Shown here: positions 37,660 to 46,746 of the stretch, in pieces
Layout of the letters: each line of letters opens with the position of its first letter
Position numbering within the stretch: position 1 is the first letter of the stretch
Assembly (NCBI GenBank): GCA_963706835.1
Contig: CAVPOB010000002.1
Coordinates: 169,055-233,054 of the forward strand
From: CAVXYG01 sp963706835
GTDB lineage: Bacteria; Actinomycetota; Actinomycetes; S36-B12; GCA-2699445
Direction of reading: 5' to 3'
Length of the DNA stretch: 64,000 nt
Position numbers and translations under genes: made by a program
Notes under the pieces: model-generated
The model's database searches: none
Told to the model about the DNA's origin: nothing
What the model saw: only the letters and a program-made list of their open reading frames with translations

Positions 37660-39105
37660 GTGACAGCCGAGGCCAGTACGGGAGTTTCCAGCGGTCGCGT
37701 TGGCCGCTACGTGCTGGAAGATCTCGTCGTGCGCAACGCCGGCTCGCAGTTCTGGCGGGCCAGTGACCCCGCCCTGCAACGGCCTGTTGGCGTGCGCCTC
37801 ATCCCGCTCAGCGATGAGCGCACACCGGGCATTGCGGCCGCGGCGAAGGCAGCCGCCGGCGTGCACGATCGGCGCGTCGTGCAGGTCCTGGACGTGGTGG
37901 AGACGCGGCGCCACCTGGCCATCGTCTCGGAGTGGGTGCCCGGCCGGCCGTGGAGCGAGGTTCTCCGCGAGGAGGACGCCGGCCCCGGCGCCGCCGCGGT
38001 CGTGGCCTATGACGTCGCGCTGGCGTTGCAGGCCGCCCACGAATACGGCGTGACACACGGTCGGCTCCGCCCCAACTCGGTCATCATCAGCGACACCGAT
38101 GAGGTGCGGTTGCGCGGGATCGGCGTGGATGCCGCCCTGTTCGGCGTCGCGCCCGGCACCGACGCGCGGGCCGCCGACCTGCACGGGGTCGGCGCCATCC
38201 TGTATGCCGGGCTCACCGAGCGCTGGCCGGAGCCGAACCCGCAGCACGAGGTCGTCGACGGCCTGCCTGTCGTCGGGCCCGTCGCCGGCAAGCTGCTGGC
38301 GCCGGAGGAGATCACCTCCGGGGTGCCGCCGGAACTCAGTGCGATAGCAGCGGCGTGCCTGCTGCCGGAGGTCCGGCCGCGGGTGCGCAAGCGCATCCCC
38401 GATATCGACAGCGCGGTCGCCGCCCTGAGCAAGGCCGTGAAGGATTCGATGGAGGCCACGCACGGCGGTCATCGGGTGGCGACTGGCGGCGCGACCCGTA
38501 CCGACCGCGTGATCCGTCGCGTGGCCTCGGTGGTCATCATCGGCATCACGGTGGCCGCCGGGGTGCTGTTCGCGGGCTCCTTGCGGGACGGCCCACTGGT
38601 CCCGGCCCAAGACGCCGCACCGGATCCCAGCCCCTCGGTGTCAGAGTCCGGGGCGGCTGCGATCCCGCAGCCGCTGCCGCTGGCCGCCAGTACGGACTTC
38701 GATCCGCAGGGCGGCGATGGCACGGAGAACCCCGACCTCGTCCCTCTGGCCACCGACGGCGACCAGGAGACGGCGTGGACGACCGTGGCCTACAAGAGCT
38801 CATCGATGAACCCCAAGGACGGCACCGGGCTGCTGCTCGATCTCGGCCTGGCGCGACCGATCCGTGCCGTCGAAGTGGACTTCTACGGCTCCGGGACCGA
38901 CTTCGAGATCCGGGTCGGCAAGGAGGAGTCGGCGGCGGCCTCGGACTACGAACTGCTGGCCGGTGCGGTGGCGGCCGGGGAGAGCATCACCATCCGGGTG
39001 CCCATACCGGTCGAGACGCGCTACGTCCTGGTCTGGCTGACGAACCTGCCCTATCAGGAGGGCACCTATATCGGTGGGATCCGCGAGGTGCAGGTCCTCG
39101 GCTGA
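37660..39105 (+). CDS. pseudokinase with extracellular discoidin-like domain (MurJ partner)
   Basis: A 481-residue protein. Residues 15-270 have a Ser/Thr-kinase fold (GRYVLEDLVVRNAGSQFWRA, VQVLDVVETRRHLAIVSEWV) but have lost the catalytic residues. The VAIK lysine position reads VGVRLI, the HRDLKPxN loop reads HGRLRPNSVI, and DFG reads RGIG. A membrane helix (VVIIGITVAAGVLFAG) at about 290 is followed by a Pro/Ser linker. The C-terminal domain (TDGDQETAWTT, LLLDLGLARPIRAVEVDF) is like F5/8-type sugar-binding domains. By homology with the C-terminal half of mycobacterial Rv3910, it probably binds an FHA protein and tunes MurJ. GTG 37660. Confidence 0.88.
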   Translation: MTAEASTGVSSGRVGRYVLEDLVVRNAGSQFWRASDPALQRPVGVRLIPLSDERTPGIAAAAKAAAGVHDRRVVQVLDVVETRRHLAIVSEWVPGRPWSEVLREEDAGPGAAAVVAYDVALALQAAHEYGVTHGRLRPNSVIISDTDEVRLRGIGVDAALFGVAPGTDARAADLHGVGAILYAGLTERWPEPNPQHEVVDGLPVVGPVAGKLLAPEEITSGVPPELSAIAAACLLPEVRPRVRKRIPDIDSAVAALSKAVKDSMEATHGGHRVATGGATRTDRVIRRVASVVIIGITVAAGVLFAGSLRDGPLVPAQDAAPDPSPSVSESGAAAIPQPLPLAASTDFDPQGGDGTENPDLVPLATDGDQETAWTTVAYKSSSMNPKDGTGLLLDLGLARPIRAVEVDFYGSGTDFEIRVGKEESAAASDYELLAGAVAAGESITIRVPIPVETRYVLVWLTNLPYQEGTYIGGIREVQVLG

Positions 39106-39134
39106 GGGCAGGCTCCGAAGCGTAGGCTAGCCGC

Positions 39135-39767
39135 GTGTCTGAGCCGGTCGACCTCGCCGATGCCCAGGCGCAGCGGTTGTTGGAACGCTATGCGGCCGGC
39201 GACCAGGACGCGTTCGCCGAACTGGCCCGCTCCACCTACGACAGGATGTGGGCGGTGGCCCTGCGGATGTGCGGCGGGGATCCGGATGAAGCCGCTGACG
39301 CCCTGCAGGACGCCTACATCGCAGCGATGCGCGGGGCCCGGGGGTTCCGCGGCGACGCGAAGGTCTCCACGTGGCTGCACCGCATCGTGGTCAACGCCAG
39401 CCTCGACCGCCACCGGCGGCGCAAGCGGCGGGCCGAATCGCCCCTCCTGGCTGAGGATTGGGGGGTCGCCGACCCTACCGATCATGTGGCCAATCGCGAG
39501 TTGGCGTGGGAGTTGGAGCAGGCGCTGCGCCGGTTGCCGGACGATCAGCGGGCGGCCATCGTGCTGGTCGACGTCGAGGGCTGGCCGGTGGCCGAGGCGG
39601 CGCGAATCCTGGGCGTGCCGGCTGGCACCGTAAAGTCCCGCTGCTCGCGGGGTCGGGCGAAACTCGCTGCCGATTTGTCGCATCTGCGGAACCCGGACGA
39701 CGATGGGGGCGTCCAACGCAGTGTCGATGGACACCGCGACGAGCAACCGGAGGGAGGGGGCGCATGA
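39135..39767 (+). CDS. sigM: ECF RNA polymerase sigma factor SigM-like
   Basis: A 210-residue ECF sigma factor. Region 2: DQDAFAELARSTYDRMWAVALRM, DALQDAYIAAMRGARGFRG, VSTWLHRIVVNASLDRHRRR. Region 4: ALRRLPDDQRAAIVLVDVEGW and EAARILGVPAGTVKSRCSRG. Its place after murJ and before trxB matches SigM of mycobacteria. Start GTG 39135. Its stop overlaps the ATG of the following anti-sigma-like gene (ATGA), the usual coupling of a sigma factor to its antagonist. Confidence 0.93.
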   Translation: MSEPVDLADAQAQRLLERYAAGDQDAFAELARSTYDRMWAVALRMCGGDPDEAADALQDAYIAAMRGARGFRGDAKVSTWLHRIVVNASLDRHRRRKRRAESPLLAEDWGVADPTDHVANRELAWELEQALRRLPDDQRAAIVLVDVEGWPVAEAARILGVPAGTVKSRCSRGRAKLAADLSHLRNPDDDGGVQRSVDGHRDEQPEGGGA

Positions 39768-40574
39768 ACCAGGAGCACGACTGGGTCCGCGACCAGTTGT
39801 CGGCCCTGCCGCGGCCCAGCCTCCCTGACGACATCGCACAGCGGCTGGACCAGGCCATTGCAGCCGAGTCGCGAGCTTCGGTGGAGAGTGCCGCTGCAGC
39901 GCCGGCGGCCCCGGTGGTGCCGCAGCAGGCCTCTCGTGCATCTCGCACCGCCCGGGGCCGCAGCCGCGCACTGCTGGCATTGAGCGGTGCTGCTGCCGCG
40001 GTCGTCGTGTTCACCGCGATCGACCCGTTCGGCCCGGCGGCCGACCTGTCCGATGATGCCGTCGGAGTCGCCGCGGCACCGCGCGCGGAGGACCCGCTGC
40101 CGTCCGGCCCGGCCGAATCCGGTGCCGCGGACTCCGGGGAGGCCGTTGCGCCGGACGATGTCGCCGTCGCGATTGAGGGCTCCGCCGCGATCGGTGACGT
40201 GCCTGAGGCCGAGCTTGATCGGGTCTCTGAGGTCATGACCGCCACCGACACCTCCTACTCGCGCAGCCAGCTGGCGGATCAGGCAGACCTCTTCGCCGAT
40301 GGCCCGCCCTCCCCGGCACCTCACGCGGCCCCGCGCTGGGCGGCGCGGCGACCGGTGGCCGGCCGCGACACTGGCCGGGGTGCGCGACTGCGTTGCAGCC
40401 CTGCCCCCCTCGGAGCACCCGGTGACGTTCGTGGATCAGGCCGAGTTCGAGGGAGAACCGGCCCTCGTCGTCGCGCGGGCGATGCCCGATGGCGCGCTGG
40501 AAGTCTTCGTGCAGGCCATCACGTGCACCGCAGCGGACCCGGCGATCGCCTACCGCACTACAGTGGTCCCCTAG
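39764..40574 (+). CDS. probable anti-sigma factor (one frameshift)
   Basis: About 269 residues after correction. The N-terminal part is cytoplasmic and acidic/hydrophobic (HDWVRDQLSALPRPSLPDDIAQRLD). A membrane helix (ALLALSGAAAAVVVFTAI) at about 70-87 is followed by an extracellular Ala/Asp-rich domain. The C-terminal part, in another frame, ends VTFVDQAEFEGEPALVVA...TCTAADPAIAYRTTVV. The +1 shift lies between about 40330 and 40380. The ATGA overlap with sigM, the single helix and the extracellular C-domain suggest it holds SigM at the membrane. No zinc motif is seen. Confidence 0.75.
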
Positions 40575-40674
40575 TCCCTGCCGGTGCGCGCGGGAATACT
40601 GCTGTTGCGCGCAGGGTTTCGGTAGGCGGAAGGACGATGGGGACCGCCCCGACCTACGCCACGGAAGGATTGTG

Positions 40675-41638
40675 ATGATCGACTTGCCGAGGACTGCACC
40701 GAGCACGGACGAGGTGCGCAACGTGATCATCGTGGGATCGGGCCCCGCCGGCTACACCGCTGCGGTCTACACCGCCCGCGCGGATTTGCAGCCGTTGGTC
40801 TTCGAGGGATCGGTGACCGCAGGTGGCGCCCTGATGAACACCACCGACGTGGAGAACTTCCCCGGATTCCCCGAGGGTGTGCTCGGGCCGCAGTTGATGG
40901 CAGACATGCGGGCTCAGGCGGAGCGCTTCGGCGCCGAGCTGGTCACCGACGACATCGAGTCGATGGATCTCACCGGTGAGATCAAGACCGTGGTGGACGG
41001 GTCGGGCACTACCCACCGTGCTCGCGCGGTCATCCTGGCCATGGGGTCGGGCTACCGCGAGCTCGGGCTGCTCAACGAGAAGCGCCTGTCCGGCCACGGG
41101 GTGTCCTGGTGCGCCACGTGCGACGGGTTCTTCTTCCGCGATCAGGACATCGTGGTGGTCGGCGGCGGCGACTCGGCGCTGGAGGAGGCCACCTTCCTGA
41201 CCCGCTTCGCCCGCAGCGTCACGCTGGTCCACCGTCGCGATGAGTTGCGCGCCAGCAAGATCATGCAGGATCGGGCGCTCGCCAACGACAAGATCAACTT
41301 CGCGTGGAACAGCGTGGTCGCCGACATCCTGGGTCAGGACAAGGTCAGCGGGGTCGTGCTTGCAGGACACCGTGACCGGGGAGCAGCGCGAGCTGCCGGC
41401 CACCGGCGTGTTCGTCGCCATCGGGCACGACCCGCGCTCCGATCTGGTCAAGGGTCAGGTGGCGCTCGACGACGAGGGCTACGTCGAGGTGGAATCTCCC
41501 AGCACGCGAACGAGCATCCCCGGCGTGTTCGCCTGCGGGGACCTCGTCGACCATACGTACCGCCAGGCCATCACCGCCGCCGGCACCGGGTGCGCGGCGG
41601 CGCTGGATGCCGAGCGCTTCCTGGCCGACGCCCACTGA
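40675..41638 (+). CDS. trxB: thioredoxin reductase (one frameshift)
   Basis: FAD/NADPH disulfide reductase, 320 residues after correction. FAD motif VIIVGSGPAGYTAAVYTARA; redox motif CATC in SWCATCDGFFF; NADPH motif VVVGGGDSALEEATFL; C-terminal GVFACGDLVDHTYRQAITAAGTGCAAA. A single extra t at about 41361 breaks the frame: VSGVVL then QDTVTGEQREL. Reading GTGCTGCAG instead of GTGCTTGCAG restores it. Start ATG 40675 with GGAAGG upstream. It is followed by trxA; the pair is standard here. Confidence 0.95.
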
Positions 41639-41728
41639 TCATCGGTGCCCGCCGCCGTCGGCATGGCGCGGCGGGTACCGGCCACCTCGAACCCCTAGGC
41701 TGATGCCCGAACAGGAAATGGAGTTGCC

Positions 41729-42054
41729 GTGTCAACACCCATCACCGTTACCGATGCTTCGTTCGCCGATGACGTCTTGACCGCCGAAGGCCGGTACTGG
41801 TCGACTTCTGGGCCGAATGGTGCGGTCCGTGCAAGATGGTCGCGCCGGTGCTGTCGGAGATCGCGGCCGAGTACCCCGACAAGATCACCATCGCCAAACT
41901 GAACGTCGACGAGAATCCTGCGACGGCGGCAAGTTACGGTGTGGTGTCCATCCCGACGATGACGGTCTTCTCCGGCGGCCGGCCGGTGAAGCAGATCGTC
42001 GGCGCAAAGCCGAAGCGGAAGTTGCTCGCCGACCTGGCGGACTTCCTGGGCTGA
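41729..42054 (+). CDS. trxA: thioredoxin (one frameshift)
   Basis: Thioredoxin of about 108 residues. The N-terminus VSTPITVTDASFADDVLTAEG is read from GTG 41729. After a shift near 41795 the conserved core follows: PVLVDFWAEWCGPCKMVAP, with the active-site CGPC, then KLNVDENPATAASYGVVSIPT and PVKQIVGAKPKRKL. The shift is -1 (a missing base in GGCCG) or +2. The length after correction is normal. Reduced by the TrxB encoded upstream. Confidence 0.95.
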
Positions 42055-42068
42055 AACGGAGTACCGCT

Positions 42069-43259
42069 GTGTCGTCGGTGTTCTTCCGCAAGGGCGACCG
42101 GGGTCCGGCGGTCGCCGAGATCCGGGCCCGGCTGGCTCGGCTCGGCCTGCTGGCCGGGTCCCAGCATGTGCGCGGGGAGCGCTCGCTGCGTACGTTGATG
42201 TACCCGGCGGACGGGATGGCCGACACCACGGACCCCGCCCAGTGGGAGACCACTGCCCTGGCCAGCGGCGACTTCGATGACGAGGTCGACGAGGCGGTGC
42301 GGCGCTTCCAACGGGAGCGCGGCATCACCGTCGACGGCATCGTCGGGCCGGAGACGTTCCGGCGCCTCGAGGAGGCGCGCTGGCGGCTCGGTGACCGGGT
42401 GCTGTCCTACCAGCCCGGCCACCCGTTCGTCGGGGAGGACGTGCTGGAGTTGCAGCGGCAGCTCAATCGGATCGGTTTCGACTGCGGCAAGGAGGACTCC
42501 CACCTCGGCCCGCTCACCGATCGCGGCCTGCGGGAGTTCCAGCGCAACACCGGGCTGCAGGTCGACGGCATCGCCGGACCGGAGACCCTTCGCGCCCTGG
42601 GCCGGCTGCACCGCACCGTCGGGGTGGAGTCGGCCCACCTGGCGCGGGAACGGTACGCCCTGCCCGCGCTGCAGACCGGCATCGTGGGCAAGATCGTCGT
42701 CCTCGACGCCAGCCCGGGAAGTTCCGACGATCAGGCGCCATTGAGCGGGGACGGCGCCACCACGGTGACCAGTGCCATCGCCGCCACCGCCCGCGACCTC
42801 CTCAGCGCCCGCGGGGCGATCGCATCGCTCACGACGGCGACCGACGCCAGCGGCGCAGCCATCGACGAGGCCGAGCGGGCCCGGGTTGCCAACGACTCCG
42901 ACTGCGATCTGGTGGTCTCGGTCCAGGTGGACGCCGGGGATGCGGGAGCGCCGGACCTGGCGGTGTATTTCTACGGCCGCAGCGAGAAGGCCTACTCAGC
43001 CGCTGGTCGATCGGCGGCCGAGGCCATCGGGTCGGAGCTGGCGGGCTCGGGCCTGGGGTCGGCGTGCGCGGTTGATGCCCGAACCTGGGACATCCTGCGC
43101 GCGACCAGGATGCCGAGCGTGCGCGTGTGCTTCGGCGGGACCTATCAGAACGAGACCCGGGACCGGCTCACGGATCCGGCGTTCCAGCGGTCCATCGCAT
43201 CGGCGATCACCGAGGGTCTGGTGGGGTTCTTCACACCATCGGAACCCGTGGACCACTAG
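42069..43259 (+). CDS. cwlM: CwlM-like protein: two peptidoglycan-binding domains and a degenerate amidase
   Basis: A 396-residue protein with two PG_binding_1 domains (EVDEAVRRFQRERGITVDG IVGPETFRRL and VLELQRQLNRIGFDCGKED...VDGIAGPETLRAL). An amidase_3 fold follows. The amidase zinc residues are missing: where active enzymes have DPGHGG this has LDASPGSSDDQ, and where they have S-x-HxN or HxD it has DLVVSVQVDAGD. It therefore probably is not a hydrolase. Mycobacterial CwlM, encoded after trxA in the same way, is a cytoplasmic regulator of MurA and MurJ; this gene likely has that role. No signal peptide. GTG 42069 with GGAG upstream. Confidence 0.9.
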   Translation: MSSVFFRKGDRGPAVAEIRARLARLGLLAGSQHVRGERSLRTLMYPADGMADTTDPAQWETTALASGDFDDEVDEAVRRFQRERGITVDGIVGPETFRRLEEARWRLGDRVLSYQPGHPFVGEDVLELQRQLNRIGFDCGKEDSHLGPLTDRGLREFQRNTGLQVDGIAGPETLRALGRLHRTVGVESAHLARERYALPALQTGIVGKIVVLDASPGSSDDQAPLSGDGATTVTSAIAATARDLLSARGAIASLTTATDASGAAIDEAERARVANDSDCDLVVSVQVDAGDAGAPDLAVYFYGRSEKAYSAAGRSAAEAIGSELAGSGLGSACAVDARTWDILRATRMPSVRVCFGGTYQNETRDRLTDPAFQRSIASAITEGLVGFFTPSEPVDH

Positions 43260-43369
43260 CGGCGCGGCCGGATCAGCGATAGCGCGAACCCGGCGGTGAA
43301 GCCGATACCAAGGGCAACCAGGACGGTCGCAAGGGCGGTCTGTTTCTTCGAGGGGCGCACGTCAGGCAT
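43256..43369 (-). CDS. possible 37-residue single-pass membrane peptide
   Basis: A short leftward frame encodes a charged start (MPDVRPSKKQ), one hydrophobic helix (TALATVLVALGIGFTAGFAL) and a basic end (LIRPRR). This is the layout of a small membrane protein, and it fills the gap between cwlM and the aminotransferase gene, overlapping the cwlM stop by a few bases. No clear ribosome-binding site is visible (CTTTGGCTAC before ATG), so it may be chance. Confidence 0.35.
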   Translation of the reverse strand: MPDVRPSKKQTALATVLVALGIGFTAGFALSLIRPRR

Positions 43370-43400
43370 GGTAGAGCCAAAGCGGGCAGGAGGCGACCAC

Positions 43401-44711
43401 GTGACTGCGTCATCCCGGGGCCACGGATCCCGGCTGGACCCCTGGACCTCGGCCTATGCCGAGCGCGCCAAAGGCATGGCCGCATCCGAGATCCGGGCGC
43501 TGTTCGCCGTCGCATCGCGGCCCGAGGTGGTGTCGCTGGCCGGTGGGATGCCCTTTGTGCAGGCGCTGGACCTGCCCGAGATGGCCGACACCGTCGGCAG
43601 GCTGCTGCGTGACCGCGGGGCGGTGGCCCTGCAGTACGGCTCTGGCCAGGGCGATCTCACGCTGCGCGAGCAGATCGTCGATGTCATGGGCGATGTGGGG
43701 ATCGCCGGCCATCCCGATGAGGTCGTGGTCACGACCGGCTCGCAGATGGCGCTGGACCTGATGGTGCGCATCTTCTGCGACCCCGGCGACGTCGTGCTGG
43801 TCGAGGCGCCGTCCTACGTCGGTGCGCTCGGCGTGTTCCGGTCCTACCAGTGCGAGGTCGTCCACGTTCCGATGGACGAGGAGGGCCTGGTCCCTGAGGC
43901 GCTGACCGAGGCCATCGCCCGGGTGTCGGCCCAGGGCAAGACACCCAAGCTCATCTACACCATCCCGTCGTTCCACAACCCCGCCGGCGTGACCCAGGGG
44001 CCCGGCCGGCGCAAGGCGATCCTCGATGTCGCGCTGCGGCACGGGATCCTCATCCTGGAGGACGACCCCTACGGCCTGCTCGCCTTCGACGGCGTCCCGC
44101 CGCGAGCCATCCGCGCCGACGAAGCGGAGTCCGTGGTCTACCTCGGCTCCTTCTCCAAGACGATCGCCAGCGGCCTGCGGGTCGGGTGGGCGCTGGCGCC
44201 GCACGGGGTGCGGGAGAAACTGGTGCTCGCCGCGGAGGCGGCGGTGCTGTGCCCATCGAACTTCAGCCAGTTGGCTGTCTCGGAATACCTGGCCACCCAG
44301 CCTTGGCGCGAGCAGGTTGCGGTGTTCCGGTCGGTCTATCGGGAGCGTCGCGACGCCCTGCTGGACACCATGGGGATGCACTTCCCCACGGGCACCACCT
44401 GGACGGTGCCCGATGGCGGGTTCTACTCGTGGGTCACCCTGCCGCCCGGCATCGATGCCACCGCGATGCTGCCGCGCGCCGTCTCCGCGCTGGTCGCCTA
44501 TGTTCCCGGCACTGGCTTCTTCGCCGACGATCAGGGGCGCAGCAACATGCGACTGTCGTACTGCTACCCGCCGGCGGACCGGATCCGGGAGGGGGTGCGG
44601 CGATTGGCCGGTGTCGTCGAGGCCGAGATGGAGATCGCCGACACCTTCGGCACGACCAGCAGGCTGCACCATCCCGGTGGTTCCGCCGATCCGTTCCCCG
44701 ATCTGGCCTGA
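43401..44711 (+). CDS. PLP-dependent aminotransferase, class I/II (2-aminoadipate type)
   Basis: A fold-type I aminotransferase of 436 residues. It has the openings MAASEIRALFAVASRPEVVSLAGG and ALQYGSGQGDLTLREQI, the PLP-binding region IYTIPSFHNPAG, ILEDDPYGLL, and the Schiff-base lysine in SFSKTIASGLRVGW. It resembles LysN/2-aminoadipate and MocR-type aminotransferases without the DNA-binding domain; the exact substrate cannot be told. GTG 43401 has AGGAGG 7 bp upstream. Found between cwlM and parB in many actinobacteria. Confidence 0.92.
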   Translation: MTASSRGHGSRLDPWTSAYAERAKGMAASEIRALFAVASRPEVVSLAGGMPFVQALDLPEMADTVGRLLRDRGAVALQYGSGQGDLTLREQIVDVMGDVGIAGHPDEVVVTTGSQMALDLMVRIFCDPGDVVLVEAPSYVGALGVFRSYQCEVVHVPMDEEGLVPEALTEAIARVSAQGKTPKLIYTIPSFHNPAGVTQGPGRRKAILDVALRHGILILEDDPYGLLAFDGVPPRAIRADEAESVVYLGSFSKTIASGLRVGWALAPHGVREKLVLAAEAAVLCPSNFSQLAVSEYLATQPWREQVAVFRSVYRERRDALLDTMGMHFPTGTTWTVPDGGFYSWVTLPPGIDATAMLPRAVSALVAYVPGTGFFADDQGRSNMRLSYCYPPADRIREGVRRLAGVVEAEMEIADTFGTTSRLHHPGGSADPFPDLA

Positions 44712-44737
44712 GGCCGCACCCGAGACCTGGAGGGCAT

Positions 44738-45688
44738 ATGACCACCGAAGAACCGTCGGTCCTGGTGCTGTGCGGTGGCCTGTCCGCCGAACGAGACGTC
44801 TCGCTGCGCTCCGGGTCACGCGTGGCCGAAGCCCTGCGAGGGCTCGGGTTCCGGGTCGCCACGGCTGACGTCGACGCCGGCCTGTTGCCCCGGCTCGCGG
44901 CCGAGCGGCCCGACTGCGTGGTCCCGGTGCTGCATGGCGCACCCGGCGAGGACGGAGCCCTGCGCGACGTCCTGGCGGCCCTGGGTCTGCCCTTCGTGGG
45001 CTCCACAGCAGCTGCCAGCCGGCTGGCCTTCGACAAGCCGGTGGCCAACGAACTGCTGCGCACTGCAGGGGTGGCGGTGCCTTCTGCGGTGTCCCTGCCA
45101 CATGCCATCTTCCGGGAGCTCGGGGCGGCCGCGGTGCTGGACATCCTCACGGCGTCCCTGGGACTGCCGCTGGTCGTGAAGCCGACCCGCGGCGGCTCGT
45201 CGTTGGGCACCTCGATCGTCCACGATGTCGCCGAACTGCCGGCCGCCATGGTCGGCGCGTTCGCCTATGGTGATGTCGCGCTGATCCAGACCTACGTCGC
45301 CGGAGCGGAGGTCGCCGTGTCGGTGCTGGAGGACGAGGACGGGATCCGAGCCCTGCCCGCGGTGGAGATCGTGCCCGACAGCGGCTTCTACGATTACACG
45401 GCGCGCTACACCGCCGGGACGACGGAGTTCTTCGCCCCGGCCCGGCTCGACACCGAGGCGGCACAGGCCGCCGCGGATGCCGCGACCACGGCGCATCGCG
45501 TTCTGGGGCTGCGCGACTACAGCCGCACCGACCTCATCGTGGCACCGGACGGAACCTGCTGGTTCCTCGAGGTCAACGTGGCGCCCGGCCTGACCGAGAC
45601 TTCGCTCATGCCGCAGGCACTGCTGGCCGCCCAGACCGACCTCGGGCATGTCATGGCCGCCCTGGTGCGCCGCGCAATCGCGCGCTAG
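44738..45688 (+). CDS. ddl: D-alanine--D-alanine ligase
   Basis: ATP-grasp ligase of 316 residues forming the D-Ala-D-Ala of peptidoglycan. N-domain: VLVLCGGLSAERDVSLRSG and CVVPVLHGAPGEDGALRDVL. ATP-grasp parts: LPLVVKPTRGGSSLGTSIV, VPDSGFYDYTARYTAGTTEF, and the final WFLEVNVAPGLTETSLMPQ. It is shorter than most Ddl proteins (about 350), a compact form typical of the copy found here in actinobacteria. ATG 44738 with TGGAGGG upstream. Its stop overlaps that of convergent parB by four bases, leaving no room for a terminator. Confidence 0.93.
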   Translation: MTTEEPSVLVLCGGLSAERDVSLRSGSRVAEALRGLGFRVATADVDAGLLPRLAAERPDCVVPVLHGAPGEDGALRDVLAALGLPFVGSTAAASRLAFDKPVANELLRTAGVAVPSAVSLPHAIFRELGAAAVLDILTASLGLPLVVKPTRGGSSLGTSIVHDVAELPAAMVGAFAYGDVALIQTYVAGAEVAVSVLEDEDGIRALPAVEIVPDSGFYDYTARYTAGTTEFFAPARLDTEAAQAAADAATTAHRVLGLRDYSRTDLIVAPDGTCWFLEVNVAPGLTETSLMPQALLAAQTDLGHVMAALVRRAIAR

Positions 45689-46632
45689 GAGGTGGTCGGC
45701 GCGGCACTGTCGCGCTGCTCGATAGCAGCAACGATCCGCGCCAGGTCCTCCACGTCGGCGAACTCGATCACGATGCGGCCGCGGCGGCTGCCGTTCGACA
45801 CCGCGACGCGGGTCTCGAAGCGCTCGGAGAGGCGGTCGGCAACGACCTGGTACTCCATCGGAGTGCGCCGAGTGCCCGTTGAGCGGCGCCGGGTTCCGCC
45901 CTTGTCGCCCTCATCGACGGCCACGATCTCCTCCACGTCACGCACCGACAGCCCTTCGGCCACGATGCGCGCCGCGAGACGGTCCATGGCCTCGGTGTCG
46001 GCCAGTCCGAGCAGGGCGCGGGCATGCCCGGCAGAGAGGACCCCGGCGGCGACCCGGCGCTGCACCGCCGTCGGCAGTCGCAGCAGTCGGATGCTGTTGG
46101 CCACCTGGGACCGAGATCTGCCCAGCCGGGCCGCGAGCTGCTCTTGCGTGCAGGAGAAGTCGTGGAGCAGCTGGTTGTACGCCGCTCCTTCCTCCAGCGG
46201 GTTGAGATTGGCGCGGTGCAGGTTCTCCAGCAGCGACTCCTGCAGCAGCGAGGCGTCGGCGGTTTGCCGCACGATGACTGGCACGACGCCGAACTCGGCT
46301 TCCTGGCAGGCCCGCCATCGTCGTTCTCCGGCCACGATCTCGTAGTCGGCCTCAGGTTCGGTGTCGGGCAGGGGACGGACCACGATGGGTTGCAGCAGTC
46401 CGATCTCGCGGACGGAGTGGACCAGTTCTGCGTGCGCCGCCTCGTCGAAAATCTTGCGGGGCTGCTGCGGGTTGGGTCGGATACGTCCGACCGGGACCTC
46501 CTGATAGCGCGCCGCGAAGTCGCTGGCCGGCGCTGCTACCGCTCCTCGGACGGCTTGATCGGTCACGTCCACGACTGGGCCGGTCGGGATCAACGCGCCC
46601 AGTCCGCGACCGAGCTGTCGTCGTTCACTCAC
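45685..46632 (-). CDS. parB: chromosome-partitioning protein ParB
   Basis: CTPase and parS-binding protein of 315 residues. It opens GRGLGALIP. The ParB/Srx N-domain has PVGRIRPNPQQPRKIF, GLLQPIVVRPL, the CTP motif YEIVAGERRWRA, and LLENLHRANLNPLEEG. The helix-turn-helix is CTQEQLAARLGRSRSQVANSIRLLRLP. The C-terminal dimerisation domain ends the protein. GTG 46632 matches the VSERRQLGRGLGAL opening; GTG 46641 is an alternative. Two perfect parS sites lie 1.1 and 1.8 kb upstream. Confidence 0.96.
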   Translation of the reverse strand: MSERRQLGRGLGALIPTGPVVDVTDQAVRGAVAAPASDFAARYQEVPVGRIRPNPQQPRKIFDEAAHAELVHSVREIGLLQPIVVRPLPDTEPEADYEIVAGERRWRACQEAEFGVVPVIVRQTADASLLQESLLENLHRANLNPLEEGAAYNQLLHDFSCTQEQLAARLGRSRSQVANSIRLLRLPTAVQRRVAAGVLSAGHARALLGLADTEAMDRLAARIVAEGLSVRDVEEIVAVDEGDKGGTRRRSTGTRRTPMEYQVVADRLSERFETRVAVSNGSRRGRIVIEFADVEDLARIVAAIEQRDSAAPTTS

Positions 46633-46746
46633 GATCCGCACCCCTCTCCACTACATCGTGTATACCTGTGGATACTCCAAGTAGTTGCTGCATCGAGATC
46701 CGCTCCCGGCGTCCGAATCGCACCGGTTCGTCCCGATTTCCCCCCA

